From positions 1-11,009 of the forward strand of contig CANQCH010000026.1 of assembly GCA_947589165.1 (NCBI GenBank): a DNA stretch of 11,009 nucleotides, in the 5' to 3' direction. The position numbers and the translations under genes are program-made. A model generated the notes under the pieces. The model did no database searches. It had not been told where the DNA came from and was given only the letters and a program-made list of their open reading frames with translations. Of this stretch, positions 1 to 6,695 are shown piece after piece (position 1 is the first letter of the stretch; every line of letters begins with the position of its first letter). This DNA is from an uncultured Bacilli bacterium (GTDB taxonomy: Bacteria; Bacillota_I; Bacilli_A; RF39; UBA660).

Positions 1-1
1 T

Positions 2-877
2 GGTTTTAGCAATTCAGGTTCAAATGGTGGGATACTTGGATCAACAAATACAACTGATGGTATTGTTGCCAATGTTACGTTAAAAAATTGTAAAAACTAT
101 GGTAACATATCATATGGTAATCAATCTGCTGGTTTAATTGCTTGGATACAAGGAATTGTAACAATTGAAAATTGTCATAACTTTGGAAATATAGAATTGG
201 ACAGTGGTAATCGAGCCGGAGGATTAATTGGAGCTGGAGAGATGTCTACAGCCAATAAATATTTGAATAAATTAGTAATAAAAGATTCATCAAATCACGG
301 AAAAGTTTTAAGTGACCATGATTCTGGTGGACTAATTGGAGCTGCTGCTGGTCTTAGTAGTAATGCTAGTTATAGTAGTAAATTTATAATATTAAATTCT
401 TATAATATTGGGGAAGTAACTGGGGGTCCAGCCGGAGGACTAATTGGGCTAGTTACTAATAATAATTATAATCCTGCGGAAGTTTATATCTATAATTGTG
501 CAAATTTAGGAACAATAATAGAGGTTAATGATTCTGCAAGTGGCATTTTAGGATACATAAGTAAAGGTATGATAACAGTTCGAAATGTTTATAATGTCGG
601 ACAATTAAATAGTACATCAAACACGGGAATAGCCTATTTTTATCAATCAGGTTCAAATACATCGATAGAAAATGTTTATTATTTATCTGACCAAATTGAA
701 TCAAATTTAAATAATGTAAAAGGAAAATATAGCTATGAAGACATGAAAAATGAGACATTTTTGGAACGAATGAATAGTTATGTTATTAGTAATCCTCGAG
801 TAAATATATTGAATGAAGAATATCAATTATCTAATTGGATATTAAATGAAGATAGTTATGTAATTCCGCAGATTTAA
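2..877 (+). CDS. GLUG-like repeat surface protein, C-terminal part (5' truncated by window edge)
   Basis: The frame is open from base 2 to a TAA at 875-877, giving 291 visible residues; the start lies outside the window. The visible part is a tandem repeat of roughly 28-37 residues. Each unit pairs an N-x-x-N-x-G-x-[IV] strand (for example NCKNYGNI, NCHNFGNI, NCANLGTI) with a [AS]GGLIG-type turn. The turns fall at about residues 9-13, 43-47, 72-77, 108-113, 144-149 and 180-184, and the last repeats degenerate. This resembles the GLUG motif of bacterial adhesins and other surface proteins, which predicts a beta-solenoid. The tail (ENVYYLSD, then an acidic segment and NW-ILNEDSYVIPQI) resembles the usual end of such repeat domains. 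No LPxTG anchor or C-terminal membrane segment is visible, so attachment would depend on the missing N-terminal part. A TTG at 197 lies mid-repeat and is not a real start. Function (adhesion or matrix binding) is inferred from the repeat type only. Confidence 0.75.
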   Translation, partial: GFSNSGSNGGILGSTNTTDGIVANVTLKNCKNYGNISYGNQSAGLIAWIQGIVTIENCHNFGNIELDSGNRAGGLIGAGEMSTANKYLNKLVIKDSSNHGKVLSDHDSGGLIGAAAGLSSNASYSSKFIILNSYNIGEVTGGPAGGLIGLVTNNNYNPAEVYIYNCANLGTIIEVNDSASGILGYISKGMITVRNVYNVGQLNSTSNTGIAYFYQSGSNTSIENVYYLSDQIESNLNNVKGKYSYEDMKNETFLERMNSYVISNPRVNILNEEYQLSNWILNEDSYVIPQI

Positions 878-902
878 TATTTAAAAAATGATGATTTTAT
901 TT

Positions 903-920
903 TATAATTTATATAGGTGA
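903..920 (+). promoter_or_regulatory. nifJ -10-like box and Shine-Dalgarno site
   Basis: TATAAT at 903-908 is followed after 6 bases by AGGTGA at 915-920, which lies 5 bases ahead of the ATG at 926. The ribosome site decides the start: an in-frame GTG at 917 falls inside the Shine-Dalgarno sequence itself. The -35 region 17 bases upstream (TTTAAA, 880-885) is weak, so the promoter call is tentative, while the ribosome site is good. Confidence 0.5.
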
Positions 921-925
921 TAATA

Positions 926-3900
926 ATGCGGAAAATAGTTGATGGGAATGCTGCTTGTAGTCGGATTGCGTATCTTTTTAGTGAAGTGTGTAGTATTTAT
1001 CCCATTACGCCTTCTAGTCCGATGGCATCAAATATTGATTTATTAACTAATAGTAATTTACTTAATTTATTTAATGATAAACCGCGCGTAGTTGAAATGG
1101 AATCAGAAGCGGGGGCTGCCGGAGCTTTACATGGTGCCCTTTTAAGTGGCAGCTTAGCATCAACTTTTACGGCAAGTCAAGGCTTACTTTTAATGATTCC
1201 AAATATGTATAAAATCGCGGGAGAAATGTTGCCAGGAGTTATCCATGTGGCATCCCGAAGTTTAGCGACTCATGCTTTATCCATTTTTGGTGATCATCAA
1301 GATATTTATGCTTGTCGAGCTACCGGTTTTTGTATGCTTGCATCATCTAGTGTCGAAGATGCCCAAAATTTAGCGGCCGTAGCCCATTTATCTGCGATAA
1401 AGGGTAGTTTACCTTTTATTCATTTTTTTGATGGTTTTCGCACCAGTCATGAACTTAATACGATTGATGAATTAGCCGATGCCGATTTGTTAAAATTAGT
1501 TGATCAACAAGCTTTAAAAGCTTATCACAATCGGGCTTTAAATGTGGATTGTAAAGTGCAATACGGCATGGCCGAAAATGAAGATATCTATTTTCAAACT
1601 ATGGAAGCTCGTAATGAAATGTATACGGCGATGCCAGATATTGTTAGTAACTATATGCAAGAAATAAATAAGTTAACTAATCGGGATTATAAACCTTTTA
1701 ATTACTATGGGGATCCTTTAGCAACAAATGTTATCATTGCGATGGGAAGTGTAACAGATACGATCAAATTAGTCGTAAATAAACTTAAAAATGTTGGGCT
1801 TATCGAAGTCCATTTATATCGCCCTTTTAGTCAAAAATATTTATTAGATGTTTTACCGGAAACCGTCAAAAATATTGCCGTTTTAGATCGGACTAAAGAA
1901 GCTGGTAGTATGGGGGAACCATTATACTTAGATGTTTGTGCTGCTCTAAAAGATAAAGATCTTAACATTGTGGGGGGCCGGTATGGTCTTGCCAGTAAAA
2001 ATACCACCCCAGCCGATATCAATGGCGTTTTTGAAATGCTTAATGGTTCTTTAAAAAATAATTTTACCCTTGGCATTACGGATGATGTGACTAATTTAAG
2101 TATTGAACCGAAAGAAATAGATGTGGCCAGTAATTGTCAAGAAATAAAAATCTTTGGGTTTGGTTCAGATGGGATGGTTAGTGCCAGTAAAGAAATTTTA
2201 AAAATTGTGCATGAAAGTTTAGATAAATATGTGCAAGGTTATTTTGAATATGATTCGAAGAAAAGTGGTGGAGTAACTGTTTCAAATTTGCGCATAAGTT
2301 CGGCAAAAATTAAGCAACCATATTATGTGACAAATCCAGAAATTGTAGTAGTCACAAAAGATGTTTATTTCCGCCTTTTTGATATTGTTAATAATATTAA
2401 AGAAAACGGGACTTTGTTAATTGCTACCGTTAAAGATGATCAAGCCTTAAATGAATTATTACCAAATAAGGTTAAAAAAATTATTCACGCAAAAAGTATT
2501 AAAGTTTTATATCTTGATGCCGAAAATATTGCGTTAGAATCAGGTATTAAAGGCAAAATTAGTAAAATAATGGAAACGATTATTCTATCTTTATTAGGTG
2601 TTGATGAAGCTTTAGATTTAGTTAAAGATTGGGTTAAAAAAGACTTTATAACCAAAGGTGAAGAAGTTATAAATAGTAATATTACGGCGATTAACCAAGC
2701 ATTACCAAATTTAAAAGAGTTAAAGGTTAATATTTTAGATAAAGATGAAACATCAGAGACATCTAATAGTATTTATAATCTAATTAATACACGGAAGGGT
2801 AGTGAAATTCCTGTTAGTAAATTAGTGCCTTTTGCTAATGGCGCTTTTCCAAATAATTTAACGAAATATGAAAAAAGAAATATTTCCAATATCGTTCCCG
2901 AATGGCATCCAGAATCATGTATTCAATGTGGGATGTGTGCTTTAGCTTGTCCGCATGCCGTGATTCGTCCCATTTTAAATACAGAAGATGGTTTAGCGTT
3001 GCCGGGGAATGAAAGTTTAAAATATAAAATTGTGATTAGCGAAAAAGATTGTACCGGGTGTGGCGTCTGCGCCAATGTTTGTCCGGGTAAAATGGGCCAA
3101 AAAGCTTTAACAATGCATCAAAAGTTAATTAAAAATGACGTTGATTTTGCTAAAATGACCTTACTTAAAAATCCGTTAGATAAATTTACGATTAAAGGCA
3201 GTCAATTAGAAAAGCCTTTATTTGAATTTAGTGGTGCGTGTGCCGGCTGTGGCGAAACCCCATATATTAAATTATTGACCCAATTATTTGGCGAAAAATT
3301 AGTTATTGCCAATGCCACTGGTTGTTCTAGCATTTATGGGGGCAGTGTACCGGCCACACCTTATAGTATTCCGTGGGCTAATTCCTTATTTGAAGATAAT
3401 GCGGAATTTGCCTTAGGTATCCATTTATCATATAAACAAAAACAAGAAAGAATTATTAAAATCATGACTGAGTCAAAGGCGGCTGTAGAACCGGATGTTT
3501 CCGCTTTATTTGAGGAATATTTAGCTAATTTAAGTGATAGAGAAGTAACTGAAAGAGTTAAAAAGGAATTAGAAACTAAAGTCATTCCAAAAGAATTACG
3601 GGAATTACTCGCCTATCTACCAACCCGAACGGTTTGGGCTGTCGGGGGCGATGGTTGGGCTTACGATATTGGTTATGGGGGATTAGATCATGTATTACAT
3701 AGTAATGAAAATATTAAAGTTTTAGTTTTAGATACCGAAGTTTATTCCAATACGGGTGGTCAAGCTAGTAAATCTACTAAACTTGGGGCCGTTGCTGAAT
3801 TTGCTAATTTTGGTAAGAAAACGGCGAAAAAAGATTTATTCCGGATGGCTATGGCCATACCTAATTGTTATGTTGCGAGTATCTCTTTAGGGGCAAACAT

Positions 3901-4267
3901 GATGCAAGCGATTAAAGCCTTTAAAGAAGCCGACGAACATCAAGGACCAGCGATAATTATTGCTTATGCGACTTGTGTGGAACATGGGATAAAATCGGGT
4001 ATGGGTTGTAGTATGGCCGAACAAAAACAAGCCGTCCAATGTGGTTATCAACTATTAATGCGCTATGATGGGGAAAAATTAACACTGGATAGTAATAAAC
4101 CAAATTTTGCTTTATATGAAGAATTTTTAAATAATGAAGTGCGCTTTAATGCTTTAAAAATAAAAGATGAAGCTCTAGCTAATACGATTTTAGCCGCTCA
4201 AAAAGAAAATGCAATCAAACGATATAATTATTACCAAAATTTAAGCCAAAAGGAAAAAAATGATTAA
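926..4267 (+). CDS. nifJ: Pyruvate:ferredoxin (flavodoxin) oxidoreductase, NifJ type
   Basis: This enzyme oxidises pyruvate with CoA to acetyl-CoA and CO2 and reduces ferredoxin or flavodoxin, the central anaerobic pyruvate step in the cytoplasm. The protein has 1113 residues, a little shorter than the roughly 1170-1230 of well-known homodimeric enzymes, with all domains fused and no frameshift. Residues 1 to about 250 form the pyruvate/TPP-binding PYR domain (YPITPSSPMA, 25-34). FGFGSDG (410-416) opens the gamma/CoA-binding domain. An EKR motif precedes a ferredoxin-like domain with two CxxCxxCxxxCP clusters (Cys 665/668/671/675 and 709/712/715/719). The TPP domain carries the proximal cluster cysteines 772, 775, 800 and 1017, plus GDGWAYDIGYGG (908-919) and YSNTGGQ (940-946). 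The 25-residue spacing from 775 to 800 matches the family. It appears monocistronic, ending in a bidirectional terminator. Pyruvate as substrate is inferred from overall family likeness; a related 2-oxoacid is unlikely. Confidence 0.97.
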   Translation: MRKIVDGNAACSRIAYLFSEVCSIYPITPSSPMASNIDLLTNSNLLNLFNDKPRVVEMESEAGAAGALHGALLSGSLASTFTASQGLLLMIPNMYKIAGEMLPGVIHVASRSLATHALSIFGDHQDIYACRATGFCMLASSSVEDAQNLAAVAHLSAIKGSLPFIHFFDGFRTSHELNTIDELADADLLKLVDQQALKAYHNRALNVDCKVQYGMAENEDIYFQTMEARNEMYTAMPDIVSNYMQEINKLTNRDYKPFNYYGDPLATNVIIAMGSVTDTIKLVVNKLKNVGLIEVHLYRPFSQKYLLDVLPETVKNIAVLDRTKEAGSMGEPLYLDVCAALKDKDLNIVGGRYGLASKNTTPADINGVFEMLNGSLKNNFTLGITDDVTNLSIEPKEIDVASNCQEIKIFGFGSDGMVSASKEILKIVHESLDKYVQGYFEYDSKKSGGVTVSNLRISSAKIKQPYYVTNPEIVVVTKDVYFRLFDIVNNIKENGTLLIATVKDDQALNELLPNKVKKIIHAKSIKVLYLDAENIALESGIKGKISKIMETIILSLLGVDEALDLVKDWVKKDFITKGEEVINSNITAINQALPNLKELKVNILDKDETSETSNSIYNLINTRKGSEIPVSKLVPFANGAFPNNLTKYEKRNISNIVPEWHPESCIQCGMCALACPHAVIRPILNTEDGLALPGNESLKYKIVISEKDCTGCGVCANVCPGKMGQKALTMHQKLIKNDVDFAKMTLLKNPLDKFTIKGSQLEKPLFEFSGACAGCGETPYIKLLTQLFGEKLVIANATGCSSIYGGSVPATPYSIPWANSLFEDNAEFALGIHLSYKQKQERIIKIMTESKAAVEPDVSALFEEYLANLSDREVTERVKKELETKVIPKELRELLAYLPTRTVWAVGGDGWAYDIGYGGLDHVLHSNENIKVLVLDTEVYSNTGGQASKSTKLGAVAEFANFGKKTAKKDLFRMAMAIPNCYVASISLGANMMQAIKAFKEADEHQGPAIIIAYATCVEHGIKSGMGCSMAEQKQAVQCGYQLLMRYDGEKLTLDSNKPNFALYEEFLNNEVRFNALKIKDEALANTILAAQKENAIKRYNYYQNLSQKEKND

Positions 4268-4286
4268 CATAAGTTAACCATTTTTT
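4255..4286. terminator. Bidirectional terminator between nifJ and the XRE regulator
   Basis: A hairpin pairs AAAAAATG (4255-4262) with CATTTTTT (4279-4286) and TTAAC (4264-4268) with GTTAA (4273-4277), around the loop ATAA. There is one A/C mismatch (4263/4278). Runs of T lie on the 3' side in both directions, so it can end transcripts from both strands. It contains the nifJ stop codon (4265-4267) and reaches into the stop of the opposing regulator gene (4287-4285). GC content of the stem is low, so efficiency is uncertain. Confidence 0.65.
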
Positions 4287-4542
4287 ATTGTTGAATTAAA
4301 ATTTTACTTTTTTCCATTAAAATAGATTTAGGATAAGGTTCTCTTTCATCGGTTCTTCCTAATAAATAATCGATGGAAGTATGATAAAAATCCGCTAGAA
4401 TAACTAATTTCTCAATTGGTAACATTTGAATGCCAATTTCATATTTCGAATATTGTTGTTGCGTTGTATGTAATAAATCAGCAATATCTTTTTGGGTTTT
4501 TCTACGATCAATTCTAATTTCACGAAGTCTGCCAATACTCAA
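4285..4542 (-). CDS. Small XRE-family helix-turn-helix transcriptional regulator
   Basis: This is an 85-residue cytoplasmic DNA-binding protein made almost entirely of one Cro/CI-type HTH domain. The recognition part is visible in KTQKDIADLLHTTQQQYSKYE (first helix, turn and recognition helix), followed by LPIEKLVILADFYHTSIDYLLGRTDE, the usual closing helices of HTH_3 proteins. No ligand or protease domain follows; the tail is a short basic/hydrophobic helix. I chose the TTG at 4542 over the GTG at 4551 because the GTG lies inside the AGGTGAT ribosome site (4553-4547), whereas the TTG sits 4 bases after it, as in the neighbouring genes. It is divergent from the 134-residue orphan gene, and the shared gap contains three inverted repeats. 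Autoregulation and control of the orphan are plausible inferences. The targets are unknown, and nothing shows that it is phage-derived. Confidence 0.88.
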   Translation of the reverse strand: MSIGRLREIRIDRRKTQKDIADLLHTTQQQYSKYEIGIQMLPIEKLVILADFYHTSIDYLLGRTDEREPYPKSILMEKSKILIQQ

Positions 4543-4546
4543 TTTA

Positions 4547-4553
4547 ATCACCT
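4547..4553 (-). promoter_or_regulatory. Ribosome binding site that decides the regulator start (TTG)
   Basis: Read on the minus strand this is AGGTGAT, followed by TAAA and then TTG at 4542-4540. The spacing of 5 bases from AGGTGA to the start codon equals that of nifJ. The alternative GTG (4551-4549) is part of the site itself and could not be used with it. Confidence 0.65.
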
Positions 4554-4573
4554 ATTAATATTTTCGTATAGAA

Positions 4574-4590
4574 TTGGTAAATTTTACCAA
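4574..4590. promoter_or_regulatory. Perfect inverted repeat, candidate operator (TTGGTAAA-T-TTTACCAA)
   Basis: Two 8-base arms, TTGGTAAA (4574-4581) and TTTACCAA (4583-4590), are exact reverse complements around a single central T. The length and symmetry suit a dimeric HTH repressor. It lies about 32 bases upstream of the regulator start, just ahead of a TATACG -10-like box on the minus strand (4571-4566), where bound protein would affect the regulator's own promoter. The assignment as its operator is inference from position. Confidence 0.5.
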
Positions 4591-4592
4591 AT

Positions 4593-4612
4593 TTACATCC
4601 TAATTGATGTAA
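4593..4612. promoter_or_regulatory. Second inverted repeat in the divergent gap (TTACATC-N6-GATGTAA)
   Basis: TTACATC (4593-4599) and GATGTAA (4606-4612) are perfect reverse complements separated by six bases. The centre is 20 to 21 bases from the centre of the preceding palindrome, close to two helical turns, so both sites would face the same side of the DNA. The arms differ in sequence from the first palindrome. Function is unknown; a protein-binding site is plausible. Confidence 0.35.
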
Positions 4613-4639
4613 TAAACTTTACTTGCATTAAGTTTATTA
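4610..4639. promoter_or_regulatory. Third inverted repeat in the divergent gap (10-base arms)
   Basis: TAATAAACTT (4610-4619) and AAGTTTATTA (4630-4639) are perfect reverse complements separated by 10 bases. The left arm overlaps the right arm of the second repeat by three bases. The spacer and right arm overlap the candidate promoter of the orphan gene. It lacks a following T run, so it does not look like a terminator. AT-richness raises the chance of coincidence, but three such repeats in a row in one short gap is notable. Confidence 0.35.
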
Positions 4640-4652
4640 ATAGCTATATAAT
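4623..4652 (+). promoter_or_regulatory. Candidate promoter of the orphan gene
   Basis: TTGCAT (4623-4628) as -35 and a perfect TATAAT (4647-4652) as -10 are separated by 18 bases. The -10 ends only 6 bases before the AGGTGA ribosome site (4659-4664), implying an unusually short leader. Both boxes touch or overlap the third inverted repeat, so a regulator bound there could block it. Confidence 0.4.
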
Positions 4653-4670
4653 TATTTTAGGTGAATTTAA

Positions 4671-5075
4671 ATGAAAATGGATAAGGACACTGGTGCCCCA
4701 ATATTTGAGTATCAAGGTTTAAATGATTATGAAGCTAAATATTTGCAATATTTATTGCAAAATTGTTTTGATTTATGTGACGCCAAAATAAAAAGTTTAG
4801 TAATGGTATGTAATGGAGATTCTTTTTCTGCCCAAATTGTTGCTTGTGATCGAGGCATGATCTGTGTAACTAGTAATGGAACTTATGATGATGTTAAAGC
4901 ATCTTTAACGATTAAATCTTTTATTCAAAAAGAAAATGAAGAAGCTTATAATGCTATTGATACGTTTTACTTTACCGAAAATGAAATTGTAGTTAAAAGT
5001 AATGTGCCTTATTATTGCGCACCTTTTATTCGGAATATTCCCCATTTTGTTTTAGAAGAACATCGACAACATTAA
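4671..5075 (+). CDS. Unrecognised 134-residue cytoplasmic protein
   Basis: I do not recognise this protein. It is real on the evidence of a well-placed AGGTGA site (4659-4664, 6 bases before ATG), an uninterrupted frame filling the space between neighbours, and ordinary codon use. It has no signal peptide or membrane segment. The composition suggests a compact alpha/beta fold: an amphipathic helix at about 17-38, strands at about 40-47, 52-59 and 62-67, a helix at about 71-88, then strands at about 96-110. It has six cysteines (32, 36, 47, 59, 65, 116); C32 and C36 are in an NCFDLC helix, but no classical metal site is evident. A second ATG at codon 3 has poorer spacing. It is divergent from the XRE regulator, which may control it, and converges on uppP with two bases between stop codons. 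No function is proposed. Confidence 0.75.
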   Translation: MKMDKDTGAPIFEYQGLNDYEAKYLQYLLQNCFDLCDAKIKSLVMVCNGDSFSAQIVACDRGMICVTSNGTYDDVKASLTIKSFIQKENEEAYNAIDTFYFTENEIVVKSNVPYYCAPFIRNIPHFVLEEHRQH

Positions 5076-5077
5076 TT

Positions 5078-5887
5078 TTAACGAAAATAAATAAAGATAA
5101 AAATGGCGAGAACCAAGCAGTAGATGGAAAATTTCCATAGCTTGCCTTTTTTAACGATGTTACTTAACCACTTATAAGAAAGATAAGTAACAATGCCGGC
5201 GGCAATCATGCCAACGCTATATGGTAAAAGCATACTTGTTAAATCGGGTGTTGCTAAAAAATCTTTAACACCTAAAAGCATCGTGGCAATACTGACCGGG
5301 AAATAGAGAATAAAAGTATATTTTAAGGCGGTTTCTTTTGTTAATTTACAAAGTAGACAAGCAACTAAAACTGTTCCCGACCGGGAAATGCCGGGGACAA
5401 TTGTTACGGCTTGGAATAAACCAATGATAATGGCATCTTTAAGGGTAAGATCTTGATCCGTTTTTTCACCCTTAATATTTTTAACGATGAATAACATTAA
5501 CGCCGTGATTAAAAATGCCCAAGCTAAACCTTTAATCGTATATAAATTTTCTAATCTTTCTTTAAAGATTAAACCGATTATGCCGACCGGAATCGTACTA
5601 ATAACGATATACCAGCAATATTTAAAATTTACAATGTTATCTTTTCGTTTTTCTTTATGAAAAAGATAAGTAAAAAAGGATTTAATTAACGTCATAATAT
5701 CTTGCCAAAAAATAATTAAAATGGCGATAAATGAACCAAAATTAGCAATAATTTCAAAATTTAAGGAATTAAATAAATTGGTATTAAATAAAGTTTTAAA
5801 TAAAAAAATATGACCACTGCTGGAAATTGGTAAAGGTTCAGTTAAACCTTGAATTATCCCTAAAATTAAATATTTAATTATACTCAT
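5078..5887 (-). CDS. uppP: Undecaprenyl-diphosphatase (UppP/BacA family)
   Basis: This integral membrane phosphatase recycles undecaprenyl pyrophosphate to the monophosphate carrier used for peptidoglycan and other wall polymers; the family confers bacitracin tolerance when abundant. Its 269 residues are the usual family length. The first signature is QGLTEPLPISSSGH (13-26), with Q13 and E17 in the [EQ]xxxE position; the second is PGISRSGT (165-172) with the expected Arg169. Several hydrophobic segments surround these re-entrant motifs (for example about 45-62, 92-107, 121-136, 220-237 and 252-268). ATG at 5887 follows GGTGAT by 6 bases. It is divergent from the PLC-family gene, and its end lies two bases from the end of the orphan gene with no hairpin between, so its terminator must be weak or lie inside the orphan gene. 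A proline replaces the more usual phenylalanine after the catalytic Glu (TEPLP versus TEFLP). Confidence 0.95.
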   Translation of the reverse strand: MSIIKYLILGIIQGLTEPLPISSSGHIFLFKTLFNTNLFNSLNFEIIANFGSFIAILIIFWQDIMTLIKSFFTYLFHKEKRKDNIVNFKYCWYIVISTIPVGIIGLIFKERLENLYTIKGLAWAFLITALMLFIVKNIKGEKTDQDLTLKDAIIIGLFQAVTIVPGISRSGTVLVACLLCKLTKETALKYTFILYFPVSIATMLLGVKDFLATPDLTSMLLPYSVGMIAAGIVTYLSYKWLSNIVKKGKLWKFSIYCLVLAIFIFIYFR

Positions 5888-5893
5888 TTTATT

Positions 5894-5934
5894 ATCACCA
5901 TTATAATTATATATTAAAATTTATTTTTTTTCAC
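5894..5934 (-). promoter_or_regulatory. uppP promoter and ribosome binding site
   Basis: On the minus strand, GTGAAA (5934-5929) as a fair -35 and TATAAT (5911-5906) as -10 are 17 bases apart. A second TATAAT (5905-5900) directly adjoins GGTGAT (5899-5894), which is 6 bases from the ATG. The -35 region is shared with the opposing promoter of the PLC-family gene, so the two probably compete. Confidence 0.5.
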
Positions 5935-5975
5935 TAAAAAACCGGTTTTATTTATGATAAAATGAATAAAGGTGA
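5930..5975 (+). promoter_or_regulatory. Candidate promoter and ribosome site of the PLC-family gene
   Basis: TTCACT (5930-5935) and TATGAT (5953-5958) are 17 bases apart. An alternative -10, TAAAAT (5958-5963), stands 6 bases before AGGTGA (5970-5975), the same spacing as at nifJ and the orphan gene. The ATG at 5982 follows the ribosome site by 6 bases. Which -10 is used cannot be told from sequence. Confidence 0.45.
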
Positions 5976-5981
5976 TATTTA

Positions 5982-6689
5982 ATGGCAGGAACATTAACGC
6001 ACAATAAATTTGGCCATGATTTATTAAAAAAATTAAGTAATATGGAATTAGATAAAGATTTTTTTATCATTGGTAATCAAGGCCATGATTTGTTATATTT
6101 TATTAAATTATGGGAATATCCCCAAAGAAGTAAATATGTCAAAGAGGTAAAAGAATTACAAAAAATTGATATTCAAAAATTTTCCCAATATCTTAAAACG
6201 GATAATGGGCAATTAAAAAGTTTTTTATATGGATATTTAGCTCACGAAATTTTAGATAGTTATGTTCATCCTTTTATTAATAAGGAATGTAATTTTGATG
6301 AAAATAAGCATGCTTTATTAGAAAGTAAAATTGATTATTTACTAAATGATATGACTAATTTAGATATTCCGCGCAAACTAAAATTTACAACGGAAATGGC
6401 TGCCGAATTAAATACGATTTTTACCAACTATTTTCATAGTGCCAAATATAGTCAAAGAATGCTTAAAACGGTTAATTATGTTTATCCCTTTCTAAAAAGA
6501 TATCGGTTAGATAAATATGGCTTAAAAAAATTAGGTTATCAACTTATTAATGCACCTAAATTTCGTTTTTTAGCTTATCATTACCGGCCGGAAGAATTAG
6601 CGTTAGATTTAAAACCTTTTCTTACTTTATATAATGAAGCTTTAGAAGGAGCTACCAAATTTATTAATAGTTTGGAAAATAAGCACTAA
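5982..6689 (+). CDS. Zinc-dependent phospholipase C-family protein
   Basis: The 235-residue protein matches the all-helical zinc-dependent phospholipase C/S1-P1-like family, whose better-known members hydrolyse phospholipid head groups. Visible hallmarks are LTHNKFG near the N-terminus (His7), a GNQGHD motif (31-36; Asp36), GYLAHEILDSYVHPFI (84-99; His88, Asp92, His96) and HALLESKIDYLL (110-121; His110, Glu114, Asp118). Together these are the likely metal ligands of a trinuclear zinc site. The family usually has QGPD, and here the proline is His35. There is no signal peptide, unlike secreted toxins of the family, so the protein is probably cytoplasmic and its substrate is unknown; many Firmicutes carry such uncharacterised intracellular paralogues. 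It is divergent from uppP and followed after 36 bases by the Ig/serine hydrolase gene. The family assignment is firm, the activity is not. Confidence 0.82.
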   Translation: MAGTLTHNKFGHDLLKKLSNMELDKDFFIIGNQGHDLLYFIKLWEYPQRSKYVKEVKELQKIDIQKFSQYLKTDNGQLKSFLYGYLAHEILDSYVHPFINKECNFDENKHALLESKIDYLLNDMTNLDIPRKLKFTTEMAAELNTIFTNYFHSAKYSQRMLKTVNYVYPFLKRYRLDKYGLKKLGYQLINAPKFRFLAYHYRPEELALDLKPFLTLYNEALEGATKFINSLENKH

Positions 6690-6695
6690 AAGCAC

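Noticed and set aside
525..758. Minus-strand reading frame inside the repeat-protein gene
   Set aside because: Antisense to a coherent repeat protein, with biased low-complexity composition and no ribosome site.
885..898. Hairpin AAAAT-GATG-ATTTT after the repeat-protein gene
   Set aside because: Five A/T pairs only, no GC and an imperfect T run; too weak to call as a terminator.
917..925. GTG at 917 as a nifJ start, adding three residues
   Set aside because: It lies inside the AGGTGA ribosome site; ATG 926 has correct spacing, and the protein then begins MRKIVDGNAA as in the family.
1831..2076. Minus-strand reading frame inside nifJ
   Set aside because: Antisense shadow of a strongly conserved enzyme; no recognisable protein features.
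3361..3585. Second minus-strand reading frame inside nifJ
   Set aside because: Antisense shadow of the TPP-domain region; no support.
4492..4674. Plus-strand 60-residue frame across the regulator start and divergent gap
   Set aside because: It overlaps the regulator antisense and the promoter region, has no ribosome site, and ends at the orphan gene start.
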